The notes beneath the pieces were generated by a model that was not told the DNA's origin, did not search any database, and saw only the letters and a list, made by a program, of their open reading frames with translations. Source: Clostridium drakei (lineage in GTDB: Bacteria; Bacillota; Clostridia; Clostridiales; Clostridiaceae). From it: 37,980 nucleotides of DNA. The stretch is from NCBI RefSeq assembly GCF_000633595.2, contig NZ_JIBU02000037.1:1-37980 (forward strand), written 5' to 3'. The position numbers and the translations under genes were made by a program. Below, one piece after another: positions 1 through 9,209 of the stretch; the first letter of the stretch is position 1, and each line of letters opens with the position of its first letter.

Positions 1-47
1 GGCTGTTAACCGATAGGTTGAAGGTTCGAATCCTTTTCGCGGAGCCA
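1..47 (+). tRNA. tRNA-Asn (GTT), 3' part, cut by window edge
   Basis: The window opens inside the anticodon arm. The seven-base loop CTGTTAA carries anticodon GTT at 5-7, and GG/CC pairs of the anticodon stem flank it. The T arm follows (GAAGG, TTCGAAT, CCTTT), then the acceptor strand TCGCGGA, discriminator G, and an encoded CCA at 45-47. The 5' half lies outside the window. The identity as asparagine tRNA rests on the anticodon and on the typical TCGCGGAG acceptor end. Confidence 0.93.
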
Positions 48-64
48 ATTTTATATGAATAATC

Positions 65-93
65 AAAGACTGTAGAACATACAGTCTTTTTTT
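65..93 (+). terminator. Rho-independent terminator of the tRNA transcript
   Basis: AAGACTGTA (66-74) pairs perfectly with TACAGTCTT (80-88) around a five-base loop and runs into seven T. It lies 18 bases after the tRNA CCA end. Confidence 0.9.
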
Positions 94-109
94 ACATTTA
101 AAATAAATA

Positions 110-440
110 CTTAGTTTTATAATTTAAAAATAATGCGACGTAAAGGTGCAGTGGAAGTTTGGATTTTAACTTTCATTCCGTGATATATGATAAGGGTGTC
201 CTCACTGCTAAATGTTTTAATTATTCTAAAGCTTGAAGATTTGAAAAACCTAAGAACTTTGTCAAACTCGGTTCCCTCAGACAGGACTAAAGTTCTAAGG
301 CTTTTCAAATCTTCAAGCTAAGAATAATACTAAAACAATTTAGCTTATGTGAGGACACCCTTATCATATATCACTGCATAAAAGTTAAAATCCAAACTAG
401 TAACTTCAAGTATACGCACATAATTAAATTGTTATAAGTA
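110..440. repeat. Very long imperfect palindrome 1
   Basis: Nested complementary arms converge on a centre near 275. 157-173 pairs with 381-397 (17/17). 180-205 pairs with 349-374 (26/26). 231-247 pairs with 302-318 (17/17). 249-260 pairs with 289-300 (11/12). A weaker match continues outward to about 110 and 440. The 28-base terminal loop (261-288) contains ACAGGAC. No plausible gene is present: the only open frame, on the minus strand, lies wholly inside the palindrome and has no ribosome-binding site. It may be a mobile or amplified intergenic palindrome, or a large structured RNA. I do not recognise a named family. Confidence 0.9.
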
Positions 441-699
441 ATTTTAGTAAGCCAAATTATATTTATAATCATAACTTACAACGCCTAAATATTAAGGCAT
501 AGCCTGCTGAAATATCTTAAAAGAGACTTATTATTTAGATTGTTAAAAAACATAACATAAAAAATATACAAGTATTTAAAATATAGTTAATAATCAACTA
601 ACTTGCTATTTTTGTAGGCTGCGCCATAGGATATTATTAAAATAGCTGAACTATACATAAACTAGTTACTAAGTATTATAAAAGCACGTAATGCACTAA
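441..699. other. Non-coding spacer between the two long palindromes
   Basis: This AT-rich stretch has no credible reading frame. It contains a weaker inverted pair, GGCATAGCCTGC (496-507) against GTAGGCTGCGCC (614-625), which can form nine Watson-Crick and two wobble pairs. A third, more decayed palindromic unit is therefore possible. No promoter or tRNA-like fold is evident. Confidence 0.5.
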
Positions 700-949
700 G
701 AAGTAACTTTCAACTGTATGCAGACTGATATATGCTGTGAAGGAAGATGCGAACGAATTTTAGAAGTTCTTTGCTTGAGATATTGAAAAATGGCGTAATT
801 TTTGCCAGGAAGGCAAAAGCTCCGAAAGCGACAGGACGTCGCATTTGAGGAGGTAGCCATTTTTCAATATCTCAAGCATTAGAAATTCTTAATGAAGTGA
901 GTTTTCCTTCACAGCATATATCAGCCGGAATACAGTTGAAAGTTACTTC
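700..949. repeat. Very long imperfect palindrome 2
   Basis: It is built like the first palindrome but differs in sequence. 700-719 pairs with 930-949 (20/20). 725-745 pairs with 904-924 (21/21). 773-794 pairs with 856-877 (22/22). The apex (795-855) can fold further: TTTTGCC with GGCAAAA, then CTCC (820-823) with GGAG (849-852) enclosing GCGAC-AGGAC-GTCGC (828-842). The apex shares ACAGGAC with the loop of palindrome 1. Weaker complementarity continues outside these bounds. No gene is encoded. Confidence 0.9.
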
Positions 950-1030
950 GCTTACATATGCTTACGTCGTAATATGCTTATTTTGTAAAGATATATTACT
1001 TTCTAGCAACGGATTTAAAGTTGTTTAATT

Positions 1031-1897
1031 TTATTGCTTAGCTATTTTTTTACCATCACTTAGTAGAACTATACTTCCATCTATATCAGTTCTATAAATT
1101 TGCACTTTTCTATTTTTGAGTTGTGTTAATATTTCATGATGAGGATGTCCATATTTATTATTTTTACCACAGCTTATTATGGCTATTTTAGGATTAACCT
1201 TATCCAAAAATTCATTAGAAGATGAAGAGGAACTTCCATGATGTCCCACTTTTAGTACATCAGCAGATAGATCAAAGTTTTTGGATAACATTTCTGTTTC
1301 ACTAATTTTTTCAGCATCACCAGTAAATAGAAATTTTGATTCACCATAAGTTATTTTAACGACTATTGAATAATTATTAGTATCTTTATATTTATCATTG
1401 TTTGGAGCTAACATCTGACAAGTTACATTTTTACCTAAGTTTAAATTCATGCCAGCTTTACCTGCATTTATTTTAAGATTTTTACTTTTTAACGCAGTTA
1501 CCATATTTTCAAAGGTTCTAGTATTTGTCAATTTTTTTGGAGCATAGAATTCACCTATATCGTATTTTTTTATTACAGAACTCATACCGCCTATGTGATC
1601 TTCATCAGGGTGTGTTGCAATAACATAATCTAGCTTTTTTATGTTCTGCTTGCTCAAGTAGTTCATGAGTTTATCTATACTTTCATTTGGACCTGCGTCT
1701 ATAAGAAGATTCTTACCATTAACTTGAATTAATTCGCTGTCTCCTTGTCCTATATCAATATAGTTTACTTTTATAATATTTTCATTGCTTTTAATAGGAT
1801 TATTTGATACATTTTTTGTATCACTACATGCTGAAAAAGTAAATATTACTACAAATAATGAAACAATAACCTTAAAAAATTTTTTTTGAAATTGCAT
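1031..1897 (-). CDS. Secreted metallo-beta-lactamase-fold lipoprotein, ComEC C-terminal-domain-like
   Basis: The 288-residue product opens with a lipoprotein signal: basic start, hydrophobic run at about 8-20, and lipobox ending FSAC with Cys24. It is probably anchored on the outer face of the membrane. The rest is a metallo-beta-lactamase fold of the type found at the end of ComEC/Rec2: VNYIDIGQGD, then HPDEDH (96-101), GDAE (193-196) and HHGSS (219-223), the expected metal ligands. The start has AGGAGGT seven bases upstream. Free-standing copies are often called competence proteins, but the membrane channel of ComEC is absent here. A hydrolase or nuclease of extracellular substrate is a fair guess; the substrate is unknown. 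The gene appears monocistronic. Confidence 0.85.
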   Translation of the reverse strand: MQFQKKFFKVIVSLFVVIFTFSACSDTKNVSNNPIKSNENIIKVNYIDIGQGDSELIQVNGKNLLIDAGPNESIDKLMNYLSKQNIKKLDYVIATHPDEDHIGGMSSVIKKYDIGEFYAPKKLTNTRTFENMVTALKSKNLKINAGKAGMNLNLGKNVTCQMLAPNNDKYKDTNNYSIVVKITYGESKFLFTGDAEKISETEMLSKNFDLSADVLKVGHHGSSSSSSNEFLDKVNPKIAIISCGKNNKYGHPHHEILTQLKNRKVQIYRTDIDGSIVLLSDGKKIAKQ

Positions 1898-2108
1898 TTT
1901 TTTACCTCCTAAATAGTAGTTTAAATGTTAATACAAACATAAGTTTAGCATTTTTTATTAATAAGTGAAAGTAAATTTTAAATGTATACAATAAATGTAA
2001 ATTTCTTGTTAGTTTTTCATTACTAGACCAGGTTTTAATGATATAATGACATGGGGATTTATTTTATAAATAAATATTTATTATATGAAAAGGAGAGAAA
2101 TTAAAATA

Positions 2109-2822
2109 ATGAAAACTATTTTATTTTATTTAGATTTTTTTATTTATATGTTTATGGCAGTTTTTAAAAAAAATAAAGTAGAAGCATTAAGAAAAAAAGA
2201 AAAATTCCAAGAGGCTGAAAGTAAGGTAAATGAATACGTCAAGAAATGGGCTTCACATGTATTAAGTAAGGTTGGTGCAAAGATAAATGTAATAGGAAAA
2301 GAAAATATTAAGAAAGAAACTTGTGTTTATGTAGTAAATCATCAAGGTTTTTTGGACATACCTGTGTTAATTTCAGCTTTAGACAATTCAGTTGGGTTTA
2401 TAGCTAAAAAAGAAATATTGAAATTTAAAATGATGAGTTATTGGATGAAGGAAATTCATTGTATATTCATGGACAGAAATAATATAAGAGAATCTATGAA
2501 GGCCATAAATGAAGGTATTGATAATTTAAAAAATGGTTACAGTATGGTTATTTTTCCTGAAGGAACAAGAAGCAAAGGACCTAAAGTTGGAGAATTTAAA
2601 AAAGGAAGTATGAAGCTAGCTTTAAAAGCTAAAGTTCCCATAATACCTATAGCAATAAGTGGAACGTATAAGCTTCGTGAAGGAAACAAGATGAGTGCTA
2701 TAAAGTCTGGGAATGTAACAGTTACTGTATGTGAGCCTATATATACAGAGCATTTGTCTAAGGAAGAGCAGACCAATCTTGCCGATCAAATAAAATCTAT
2801 AATAGAGAATAATATAAAGTAA
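2109..2822 (+). CDS. plsC: 1-acyl-sn-glycerol-3-phosphate acyltransferase
   Basis: It transfers an acyl group to lysophosphatidate, giving phosphatidate for membrane lipids, at the inner face of the membrane. The 237-residue product has the acyltransferase motifs NHQGFLD (77-83; catalytic His and Asp) and FPEGTRS (149-155; glycerophosphate binding). An N-terminal hydrophobic helix (4-19) fits membrane attachment. I chose the ATG at 2109 over the ATG at 2085 because AGGAG (2091-2095) would lie inside a gene starting at 2085. A good -10 box (TATAAT, 2042-2047) lies upstream, but no clear -35. The gene is single and followed by a terminator. Confidence 0.9.
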   Translation: MKTILFYLDFFIYMFMAVFKKNKVEALRKKEKFQEAESKVNEYVKKWASHVLSKVGAKINVIGKENIKKETCVYVVNHQGFLDIPVLISALDNSVGFIAKKEILKFKMMSYWMKEIHCIFMDRNNIRESMKAINEGIDNLKNGYSMVIFPEGTRSKGPKVGEFKKGSMKLALKAKVPIIPIAISGTYKLREGNKMSAIKSGNVTVTVCEPIYTEHLSKEEQTNLADQIKSIIENNIK

Positions 2823-2859
2823 AACTTTATTTATTAATTCACATAAATGAAGTATTAAG

Positions 2860-2896
2860 AACTTAGTTTTATATTACTATAAACTAAGTTTTTTTT
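2860..2896 (+). terminator. Terminator after plsC
   Basis: AACTTAGTTT (2860-2869) pairs with AAACTAAGTT (2881-2890) and is followed by a further T run. Confidence 0.85.
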
Positions 2897-2911
2897 ATGT
2901 TAATTTTCATT

Positions 2912-2940
2912 AAATCAAGTGATTCTTAGACTTAAGTGGA
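2912..2940 (+). repeat. 29-base intergenic repeat, copy A
   Basis: This copy matches the reverse complement of 23308-23336 at 26 of 29 positions; the first 21 are identical. Both copies are intergenic and lie downstream of a terminator-like hairpin. Function unknown. Confidence 0.8.
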
Positions 2941-3024
2941 GCTATTAGTAATGTTAGTGATTTGATAAAAGAATATGGTATCTTCGATAATAGTCCAATC
3001 GTATACATAAAAAGTCCTATTTAA
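2923..3024 (+). pseudogene. Possible 3' remnant of a gene
   Basis: From 2923 a frame stays open for 33 codons to TAA at 3022-3024 and reads like real protein (…LIKEYGIFDNSPIV…). It has no start codon or ribosome-binding site, and TGA precedes it. It may be the tail of a lost gene; chance is not excluded. The rest of 2941-3087 shows nothing else. Confidence 0.3.
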
Positions 3025-3087
3025 GTACTAAAACGGTTAAAATGAAGAAAAAGCTAATTAAAATTACAAAAATACGAAAAATTTTAT

Positions 3088-3116
3088 TTGATAATTTAAA
3101 ATATAAATGATACAAT
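3088..3116 (+). promoter_or_regulatory. Vegetative promoter for Re-citrate synthase
   Basis: TTGATA (3088-3093), 17 bases, then TACAAT (3111-3116). Transcription from here would give a leader of about 185 bases before the ATG at 3307. I see no known riboswitch in that leader. Confidence 0.65.
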
Positions 3117-3306
3117 ATAAGCATAAATATACTTGTAATATAGAGTATATAAGAAACTTATTAATAAATATTCATTTAAATTGTATAAAAATTAATTTAC
3201 CAAGAAGTGGGATAAAATCTGCATTTGCAATTGAACATAAAAACCCATTCAAAAATCATTAAAAAACCAACAATCCAATATTTTAATAAGTAATTAGGAG
3301 GGCAAA

Positions 3307-4677
3307 ATGAAAAGTTTAAGAAAGTCTTCATATGAACATTGTTTACAAAATGTAGGTACACCAAATCTTTATAAGGATATATTTCCTTATTCAGATATTC
3401 CAAAAGTAAATTTTAATCAAATTCAAGTTCCAATGGATTTGCCAGAAAACATATGGATTACAGATACTACATTTAGAGATGGACAACAATCTATGCCTCC
3501 ATATGCTGCTGAGCAAATTATAAGAATTTTTGATTATCTTCATAAATTAGATAATAATTCAGGAATAATTCGTCAAACAGAATTCTTTTTATATACAGAA
3601 AAGGATAGAAAGGCTGCACAAGTTTGTATGGAACGAGGATACAAATTCCCTGAAGTTACATCATGGATAAGGGCAAATAAGGAAGATTTTAAACTAGTTA
3701 AAGAAATGGGCATTAAAGAAACAGGAATGCTTATGTCTTGTTCAGATTATCATATATTTAAAAAATTAAATAAAACAAGACAACAAGCTATGGATATGTA
3801 TTTGTCTATTGTGGAGGAAGCTCTAAATAATGGTATACATCCAAGATGTCATTTAGAAGATATAACTAGAGCGGATTTTTACGGATTTGTTGTACCTTTT
3901 GTAAATAAGCTTATGGAACTTTCAAAACAATCTAATATACCTATAAAGGTAAGAGCTTGTGATACTTTGGGATTAGGTGTTCCTTATAGTGGTGCATCAC
4001 TTCCAAGAAGTGTACAAGGATTGATTCATGGACTTAGAACTAATTGTAATGTTCCTTCTGAAATGATAGAATGGCATGGTCATAATGATTTTTATGCAGT
4101 AGTAAGTAATTCTTCTACAGCATGGTTGTATGGAGCATCTTCAATAAATACTTCTCTTTTAGGAATTGGAGAAAGAACTGGAAATTGTCCATTAGAAGCT
4201 ATGATATTTGAATATGCACAGTTAAAAGGTACTACTGGAAATATGAATTTGCATGTCATAACTGAGTTGGCTGAATACTTTAAAAAAGAAATGAACTATA
4301 ATATACCAGAAAGAACTCCTTTTGTAGGTAGTCAATTTAATGTAACAAGAGCTGGCATACATGCAGATGGTATATTAAAGGATGAGGAAATATACAATAT
4401 ATTTGATACAGATAAAATATTAGATAGACCTGTGGTAGTTGCTGTTAATCAGTATTCTGGTTTAGCAGGAATTGCAGCTTGGATTAACACTTACTATAGA
4501 CTTAAAGATGGTGAAAAAATAGATAAAAGGGACCCAAGGATTGGAGAAATAAGAGACTGGGTTGAAGAACAGTACGAAGATGGTAGAACTACAATTATTG
4601 GTAATAACGAGTTAGAACTTATGGTAGAAAAGTATATGCCAGAAATTTTGAAAAAAGGTGAAACAAGAGCAAGCTAG
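3307..4677 (+). CDS. Re-citrate synthase
   Basis: This 456-residue enzyme of the isopropylmalate/homocitrate synthase superfamily condenses acetyl-CoA with oxaloacetate to citrate, with stereochemistry opposite to the usual Si-citrate synthase. The DRE-TIM barrel begins with the metal and substrate motif TTFRDGQQ (54-61), and the metal-binding HGHND is at 257-261. The sequence reads like the Re-citrate synthase established in Clostridium kluyveri. Its 46-residue N-terminal lead before the barrel and the following isocitrate dehydrogenase gene support this over 2-isopropylmalate or homocitrate synthase. AGGAGG lies just upstream of the ATG. Together with the next gene it supplies 2-oxoglutarate for glutamate in an anaerobe with an incomplete citric acid cycle. 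No aconitase gene is present in the window. Confidence 0.85.
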   Translation: MKSLRKSSYEHCLQNVGTPNLYKDIFPYSDIPKVNFNQIQVPMDLPENIWITDTTFRDGQQSMPPYAAEQIIRIFDYLHKLDNNSGIIRQTEFFLYTEKDRKAAQVCMERGYKFPEVTSWIRANKEDFKLVKEMGIKETGMLMSCSDYHIFKKLNKTRQQAMDMYLSIVEEALNNGIHPRCHLEDITRADFYGFVVPFVNKLMELSKQSNIPIKVRACDTLGLGVPYSGASLPRSVQGLIHGLRTNCNVPSEMIEWHGHNDFYAVVSNSSTAWLYGASSINTSLLGIGERTGNCPLEAMIFEYAQLKGTTGNMNLHVITELAEYFKKEMNYNIPERTPFVGSQFNVTRAGIHADGILKDEEIYNIFDTDKILDRPVVVAVNQYSGLAGIAAWINTYYRLKDGEKIDKRDPRIGEIRDWVEEQYEDGRTTIIGNNELELMVEKYMPEILKKGETRAS

Positions 4678-4743
4678 ATGAAAATATAAAGTAGAATTTA
4701 GCTATAGACATATAAATAATTAATTGTTAAAATTAAAAAATAT

Positions 4744-4774
4744 AATTGGGGGCAGAATATTTTTGTCCCCAATT
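4744..4774 (+). other. Intercistronic stem-loop
   Basis: AATTGGGGGCA pairs with TGTCCCCAATT (one G-U pair) around a short AT loop, between Re-citrate synthase and icd. It has no T run, so partial attenuation or mRNA stabilisation is likelier than full termination. Confidence 0.6.
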
Positions 4775-4806
4775 GACGATGAATAAATATTTGGAGGCGA
4801 TTTTTT

Positions 4807-5811
4807 ATGGGACATAAAATTACTCTTATTCCTGGTGATGGAATAGGACCTGAGGTTACTTCAGCAGCAAAAAAAATTATAGATGCAAGTGGTGTTAATA
4901 TAGAGTGGGATGTAGTAGAAGCTGGAGCAACAGTAATTGAAGAATATGGAACACCATTACCAGATTATGTTTTAGATAGTATAAAGAAAAATAAGGTAGC
5001 ATTAAAAGGACCTGTTACAACACCTGTAGGAAAAGGGTTTAGAAGTGTAAATGTTACTTTAAGACAAAACTTAAACCTCTATTCTAATGTGAGACCTATA
5101 AAGAGTTATGAAGGTGTAGAGTCCAGATTTAGCTATGTAGATTTAGTGATTTTTAGAGAAAACACAGAGGATTTATATGCTGGTATAGAACATATGGTAA
5201 GTGAAGATATAGCAGAAAGTATAAAAATTATATCTAAAAAAGCTAGTGATAGAATAGTAAGAGCTGCTTTTGATTATGCAAGAAAAAATAATAGAAAAAA
5301 GGTTACAGCAGTACATAAAGCAAATATAATGAAAATGTCCGATGGTCTTTTTTTGAAATGTGCAAGAAATATAGCAGAAGAATATAAAGATATAGAGTTT
5401 GAAGATGTAATAGTAGATGCTATGAGCATGAAGCTTGTGTTAACTCCAGAAAAATATGATGTACTTGTAATGCCTAATTTGTATGGTGATATACTTTCAG
5501 ATATGGCATCAGGTTTAGTTGGTGGACTTGGATTAGTTCCAGGTGCAAATATAGGAGATGATGCTGCTGTATTTGAGCCTGCACATGGTTCAGCACCAGA
5601 TATAGCAGGAAAGAATATGTCAAACCCTGTAGCGGCAGTATTATCAGGTATTATGATGCTTAATCATATAGGAGAGTTTGAAGCTGCTCTTAAAATAGAA
5701 AAAGCTATAGAAGATGTATTAAAGGAAGGAAAAAATGTCACTGCAGATTTAGGTGGAAATGCAAATACTGTAGAATTTACAGAAGCTATAATTAATGCAA
5801 TGAAAAAATAG
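4807..5811 (+). CDS. icd: Isocitrate dehydrogenase (NAD-type, short form)
   Basis: This 334-residue beta-decarboxylating dehydrogenase oxidises isocitrate to 2-oxoglutarate and CO2. It has the opening [10 protein letters not shown], the substrate loop with [12 protein letters not shown] (about 96-107), the [11 protein letters not shown] segment, DAMSMKLV with the metal aspartate, and the C-terminal NPVAAVLSG stretch. Length and sequence fit the IDH/IMDH family. Isopropylmalate or homoisocitrate dehydrogenase would look similar, but the Re-citrate synthase neighbour and the NTEDLY motif favour isocitrate. GGAGG precedes the ATG. It is likely co-transcribed with the gene upstream. Confidence 0.85.
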   Translation: MGHKITLIPGDGIGPEVTSAAKKIIDASGVNIEWDVVEAGATVIEEYGTPLPDYVLDSIKKNKVALKGPVTTPVGKGFRSVNVTLRQNLNLYSNVRPIKSYEGVESRFSYVDLVIFRENTEDLYAGIEHMVSEDIAESIKIISKKASDRIVRAAFDYARKNNRKKVTAVHKANIMKMSDGLFLKCARNIAEEYKDIEFEDVIVDAMSMKLVLTPEKYDVLVMPNLYGDILSDMASGLVGGLGLVPGANIGDDAAVFEPAHGSAPDIAGKNMSNPVAAVLSGIMMLNHIGEFEAALKIEKAIEDVLKEGKNVTADLGGNANTVEFTEAIINAMKK

Positions 5812-5847
5812 TGATCTAAAAATGTATTTGTAAGAATTTTAATTTAT

Positions 5848-5892
5848 AAGCTATGAAGCTGGAAATTCAATTCCTAACTTCATAGCTTTTTT
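5848..5892 (+). terminator. Terminator after icd
   Basis: AAGCTATGAAG (5848-5858) pairs with CTTCATAGCTT (5878-5888), then TTTT. It sits between the convergent icd and hom genes. On the minus strand the T run is missing. Confidence 0.85.
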
Positions 5893-5931
5893 CATGTAAT
5901 TAATTTTTTAAATGTTTTAAGGTATATATGC

Positions 5932-7170
5932 TTATTTAATATGTAGGAATTTTTTTATATATTCTGTACGGTTCGAATTTTTAAGTTCTTGTAACTTATA
6001 GTTTAAATCATTTTCAGTTTCTTCTTTAATAATAGCTACAACCTCATCTTTTGGATTTAATTCATTTTTGAAAATATAACAGTTCTTAAAGTTTCCTGTT
6101 AAAGAACACATAGTATTTATTTTATCAGTAGTTTTTATTCTTATAAGCCAATTAGATTTATAATTATAAAGTGTTTGTATGCTGGCATTTTCATCATTAA
6201 ATTGAATAGATTTTTTATTTCTATTTTGAATTATATCAGCTATATCGCCAAAAACTGCACTGGCAGTGGGAAACATTCCTGCTCCTTTGCCTGAAAAAAC
6301 AACATCTCCTACAGCGTCACCTTTTATAACAATAGCATTTAATTCATTTTCAATTTTGCTGAGTTCTGAATTTTTATCTACAATAACAGGTTGTACAGAA
6401 GCAAATATTCCATCTTCTTCTTGTCTACTTATAGCTAAAAGTTTTATGTTATAACCATTAGCTTTAGCATATTTGAAATCATCAGCATCTATATTAGTAA
6501 TACCTTCTATGTGTATATCTTTCCAGTCAATTTTTTTATCATAGGCAATAGTGGATAGTATGGATAGCTTTCTTGCTGCATCATAACCTAAAACATCAGA
6601 ATCAGGATTAGCTTCAGCAAAGCCCAAATCTTGAGCAATCTTTAAAGCATCCTCATAACTCATGTTTTCACTATACATTTTTGAAAGTATAAAATTTGTA
6701 GTACCATTTAATATTGCTTTAATACTTACAATTTCATTGCCTGTAAGACATTCCATAAGAGGTTTTAAAATAGGTATACCCCCGCCTACACTGGCTTCAA
6801 AGTTTAATGTAACACCATTTTCATGTGCTATATCTAAAAGTTCCTTTCCATGTTCTGCCATTAAATCTTTATTGGCTGTTACCACGTGTTTTTTTGAAGC
6901 TAAAGCTTTTTTTACATATTTATAAGCAGGATTAATACCACCCATAACTTCAACGATTATATCTACAGGGCTTTGTAAAATGTTTTCAAAGTTATCAGTT
7001 AGAATTTTAGAATTCTTTTTTTGTTTATGTTTTTCAATATTCCTAACTAATATATTTGAAAGTTTAAGTTCCTCACCTGTAATCTTTTTAAATCTTTCCT
7101 TATTTTTATTTATTAATTCAGCTGTACCTGTTCCAACTACTCCATAACCTAATATTGCAATAGATGCCAT
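5932..7170 (-). CDS. hom: Homoserine dehydrogenase
   Basis: It reduces aspartate semialdehyde to homoserine, the branch point to methionine and threonine. The 412-residue product starts with the nucleotide-binding loop GYGVVGTG (8-15), carries VVTANKDL and the catalytic-domain run ILNGTTNFIL, then GKGAGMFPTASAV. A C-terminal part of about 80 residues has the place of the ACT domain but is divergent, so feedback control by threonine is uncertain. The gene follows metY by 33 bases and is probably read from the same SAM-controlled transcript, which ties homoserine supply to methionine demand. Its ribosome site is AAGGGG. Confidence 0.93.
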   Translation of the reverse strand: MASIAILGYGVVGTGTAELINKNKERFKKITGEELKLSNILVRNIEKHKQKKNSKILTDNFENILQSPVDIIVEVMGGINPAYKYVKKALASKKHVVTANKDLMAEHGKELLDIAHENGVTLNFEASVGGGIPILKPLMECLTGNEIVSIKAILNGTTNFILSKMYSENMSYEDALKIAQDLGFAEANPDSDVLGYDAARKLSILSTIAYDKKIDWKDIHIEGITNIDADDFKYAKANGYNIKLLAISRQEEDGIFASVQPVIVDKNSELSKIENELNAIVIKGDAVGDVVFSGKGAGMFPTASAVFGDIADIIQNRNKKSIQFNDENASIQTLYNYKSNWLIRIKTTDKINTMCSLTGNFKNCYIFKNELNPKDEVVAIIKEETENDLNYKLQELKNSNRTEYIKKFLHIK

Positions 7171-7203
7171 ATTAAAAAGCCCCCTTTTATATATACGAAA
7201 TTT

Positions 7204-8496
<1,293 letters not shown>

Positions 8497-8564
8497 CTAA
8501 ATATTATTAAACCTTTAATACATGGACGAAACTTCTAATTTGATAATTGTCTAGGAAATTTTTT

Positions 8565-8603
8565 AAATAAAAAATCTTCTTGTAGAAAAGCTACAAGAAG
8601 ATT
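8565..8603 (-). terminator. Riboswitch terminator for metY-hom
   Basis: On the minus strand AATCTTCTTGTAG, a five-base loop and CTACAAGAAGATT form a perfect 13-base-pair stem followed by a T run. It lies directly after the SAM-I aptamer and ends the transcript when SAM is bound. Confidence 0.9.
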
Positions 8604-8616
8604 ATTCCCCTAGCTT

Positions 8617-8720
8617 CTCATCTTTCAGGATTTAACCTGCTGGAATTAGCACCTTTGAACAAAAATGTTATTCAGGTTGCTGGGCGTCATAGGGCCAGTC
8701 CCTCAGCCTCTCTAGATAAG
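8617..8720 (-). promoter_or_regulatory. SAM-I (S-box) riboswitch of metY-hom
   Basis: Read on the minus strand: P1 arm CTTATCT, then AGAGAGGCTGAGGGACTGGC, CCTATGACGCCCAGCAACC, a variable P3 hairpin, GGTGCTAATTCC, and the closing AGATGAG arm. These are the conserved S-box core elements. Binding of S-adenosylmethionine is established for this class and switches the gene off through the downstream terminator. Confidence 0.96.
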
Positions 8721-8743
8721 AAGTTCCGTATTTGATTGAATAA

Positions 8744-8773
8744 ATGATAACAGATATTAGTTTTAATTGTCAA
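8744..8773 (-). promoter_or_regulatory. Promoter of the metY-hom transcript
   Basis: On the minus strand, TTGACA (8773-8768), 18 bases, then TATCAT (8749-8744), placed about 20 bases before the aptamer. Confidence 0.65.
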
Positions 8774-8910
8774 TACCAAAAAAATTAAAAAAATAAAATT
8801 TATATTTTAAAAATTTGCGATATGCACTGAAATAACTTGATATTAAATATAAAAAAATTTTTAATTTATTGAAAATTTTTTTTATTCATTTCTTTATAAT
8901 AGAAAAACTA

Positions 8911-8939
8911 TTGACAATGTAAATAAACAGATATACTAT
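8911..8939 (+). promoter_or_regulatory. Promoter of the metH transcript
   Basis: TTGACA (8911-8916), 17 bases, then TACTAT (8934-8939), about 25 bases ahead of the second SAM-I aptamer. With the metY promoter it forms a divergent pair; the AT-rich DNA between them holds no gene. Confidence 0.7.
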
Positions 8940-8967
8940 TAGTAATAAGTATAATTGAATGTAAAAT

Positions 8968-9075
8968 CTTATCTAGAGTGGTGGAGGGACTGGCCCTGTG
9001 AAACCCGACAACCGGCATTAATTAAATGTATCGGTGTCAATTCCTGCAGAATAAGTTTTTATTCTGATAGATAAG
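8968..9075 (+). promoter_or_regulatory. SAM-I (S-box) riboswitch of metH
   Basis: P1 is CTTATCTA (8968-8975) with TAGATAAG (9068-9075). Between them lie the S-box core GGAGGGACTGGCCC, the AAACCCGACAACC segment, a variable hairpin, GGTGTCAATTCC, and a P4 hairpin. Two downstream folds compete. AGAAAAG overlapping P1 can pair with CTTTTCT as antiterminator, while AAAGCTGCTTTTC can pair with GAAAAGCGGCTTT as terminator. That is the usual S-box OFF switch. Confidence 0.96.
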
Positions 9076-9101
9076 AAAAGAAGTTTAAAATTAGCAATTT
9101 T

Positions 9102-9131
9102 AAAGCTGCTTTTCTATGAAAAGCGGCTTTT
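9102..9131 (+). terminator. Riboswitch terminator for metH
   Basis: AAAGCTGCTTTTC (9102-9114) pairs with GAAAAGCGGCTTT (9118-9130), one G-U pair, followed by a short T run, 27 bases after the aptamer. Confidence 0.8.
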
Positions 9132-9209
9132 CAAATTTATATGAATAACTAATCAAGTAGAAAGCAAGTGTTTATTTAATATCAGAACAAACGAAAGGGG
9201 AATGTAATT

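Noticed and set aside
117-308. 63-codon open frame on the minus strand
   Set aside because: It lies wholly within palindrome 1, has no ribosome-binding site and its composition follows the palindrome arms.
1031-1897. Full ComEC DNA-uptake channel
   Set aside because: Only the metallo-beta-lactamase part is present, with a lipoprotein signal and no membrane channel helices.
3307-4677. 2-isopropylmalate or homocitrate synthase
   Set aside because: No leucine or lysine synthesis genes adjoin it; sequence resemblance to C. kluyveri Re-citrate synthase and the isocitrate dehydrogenase neighbour fit better.
8968-9131. Cobalamin riboswitch before the B12-dependent metH
   Set aside because: The conserved elements are those of the SAM-I class; no B12-box is present.
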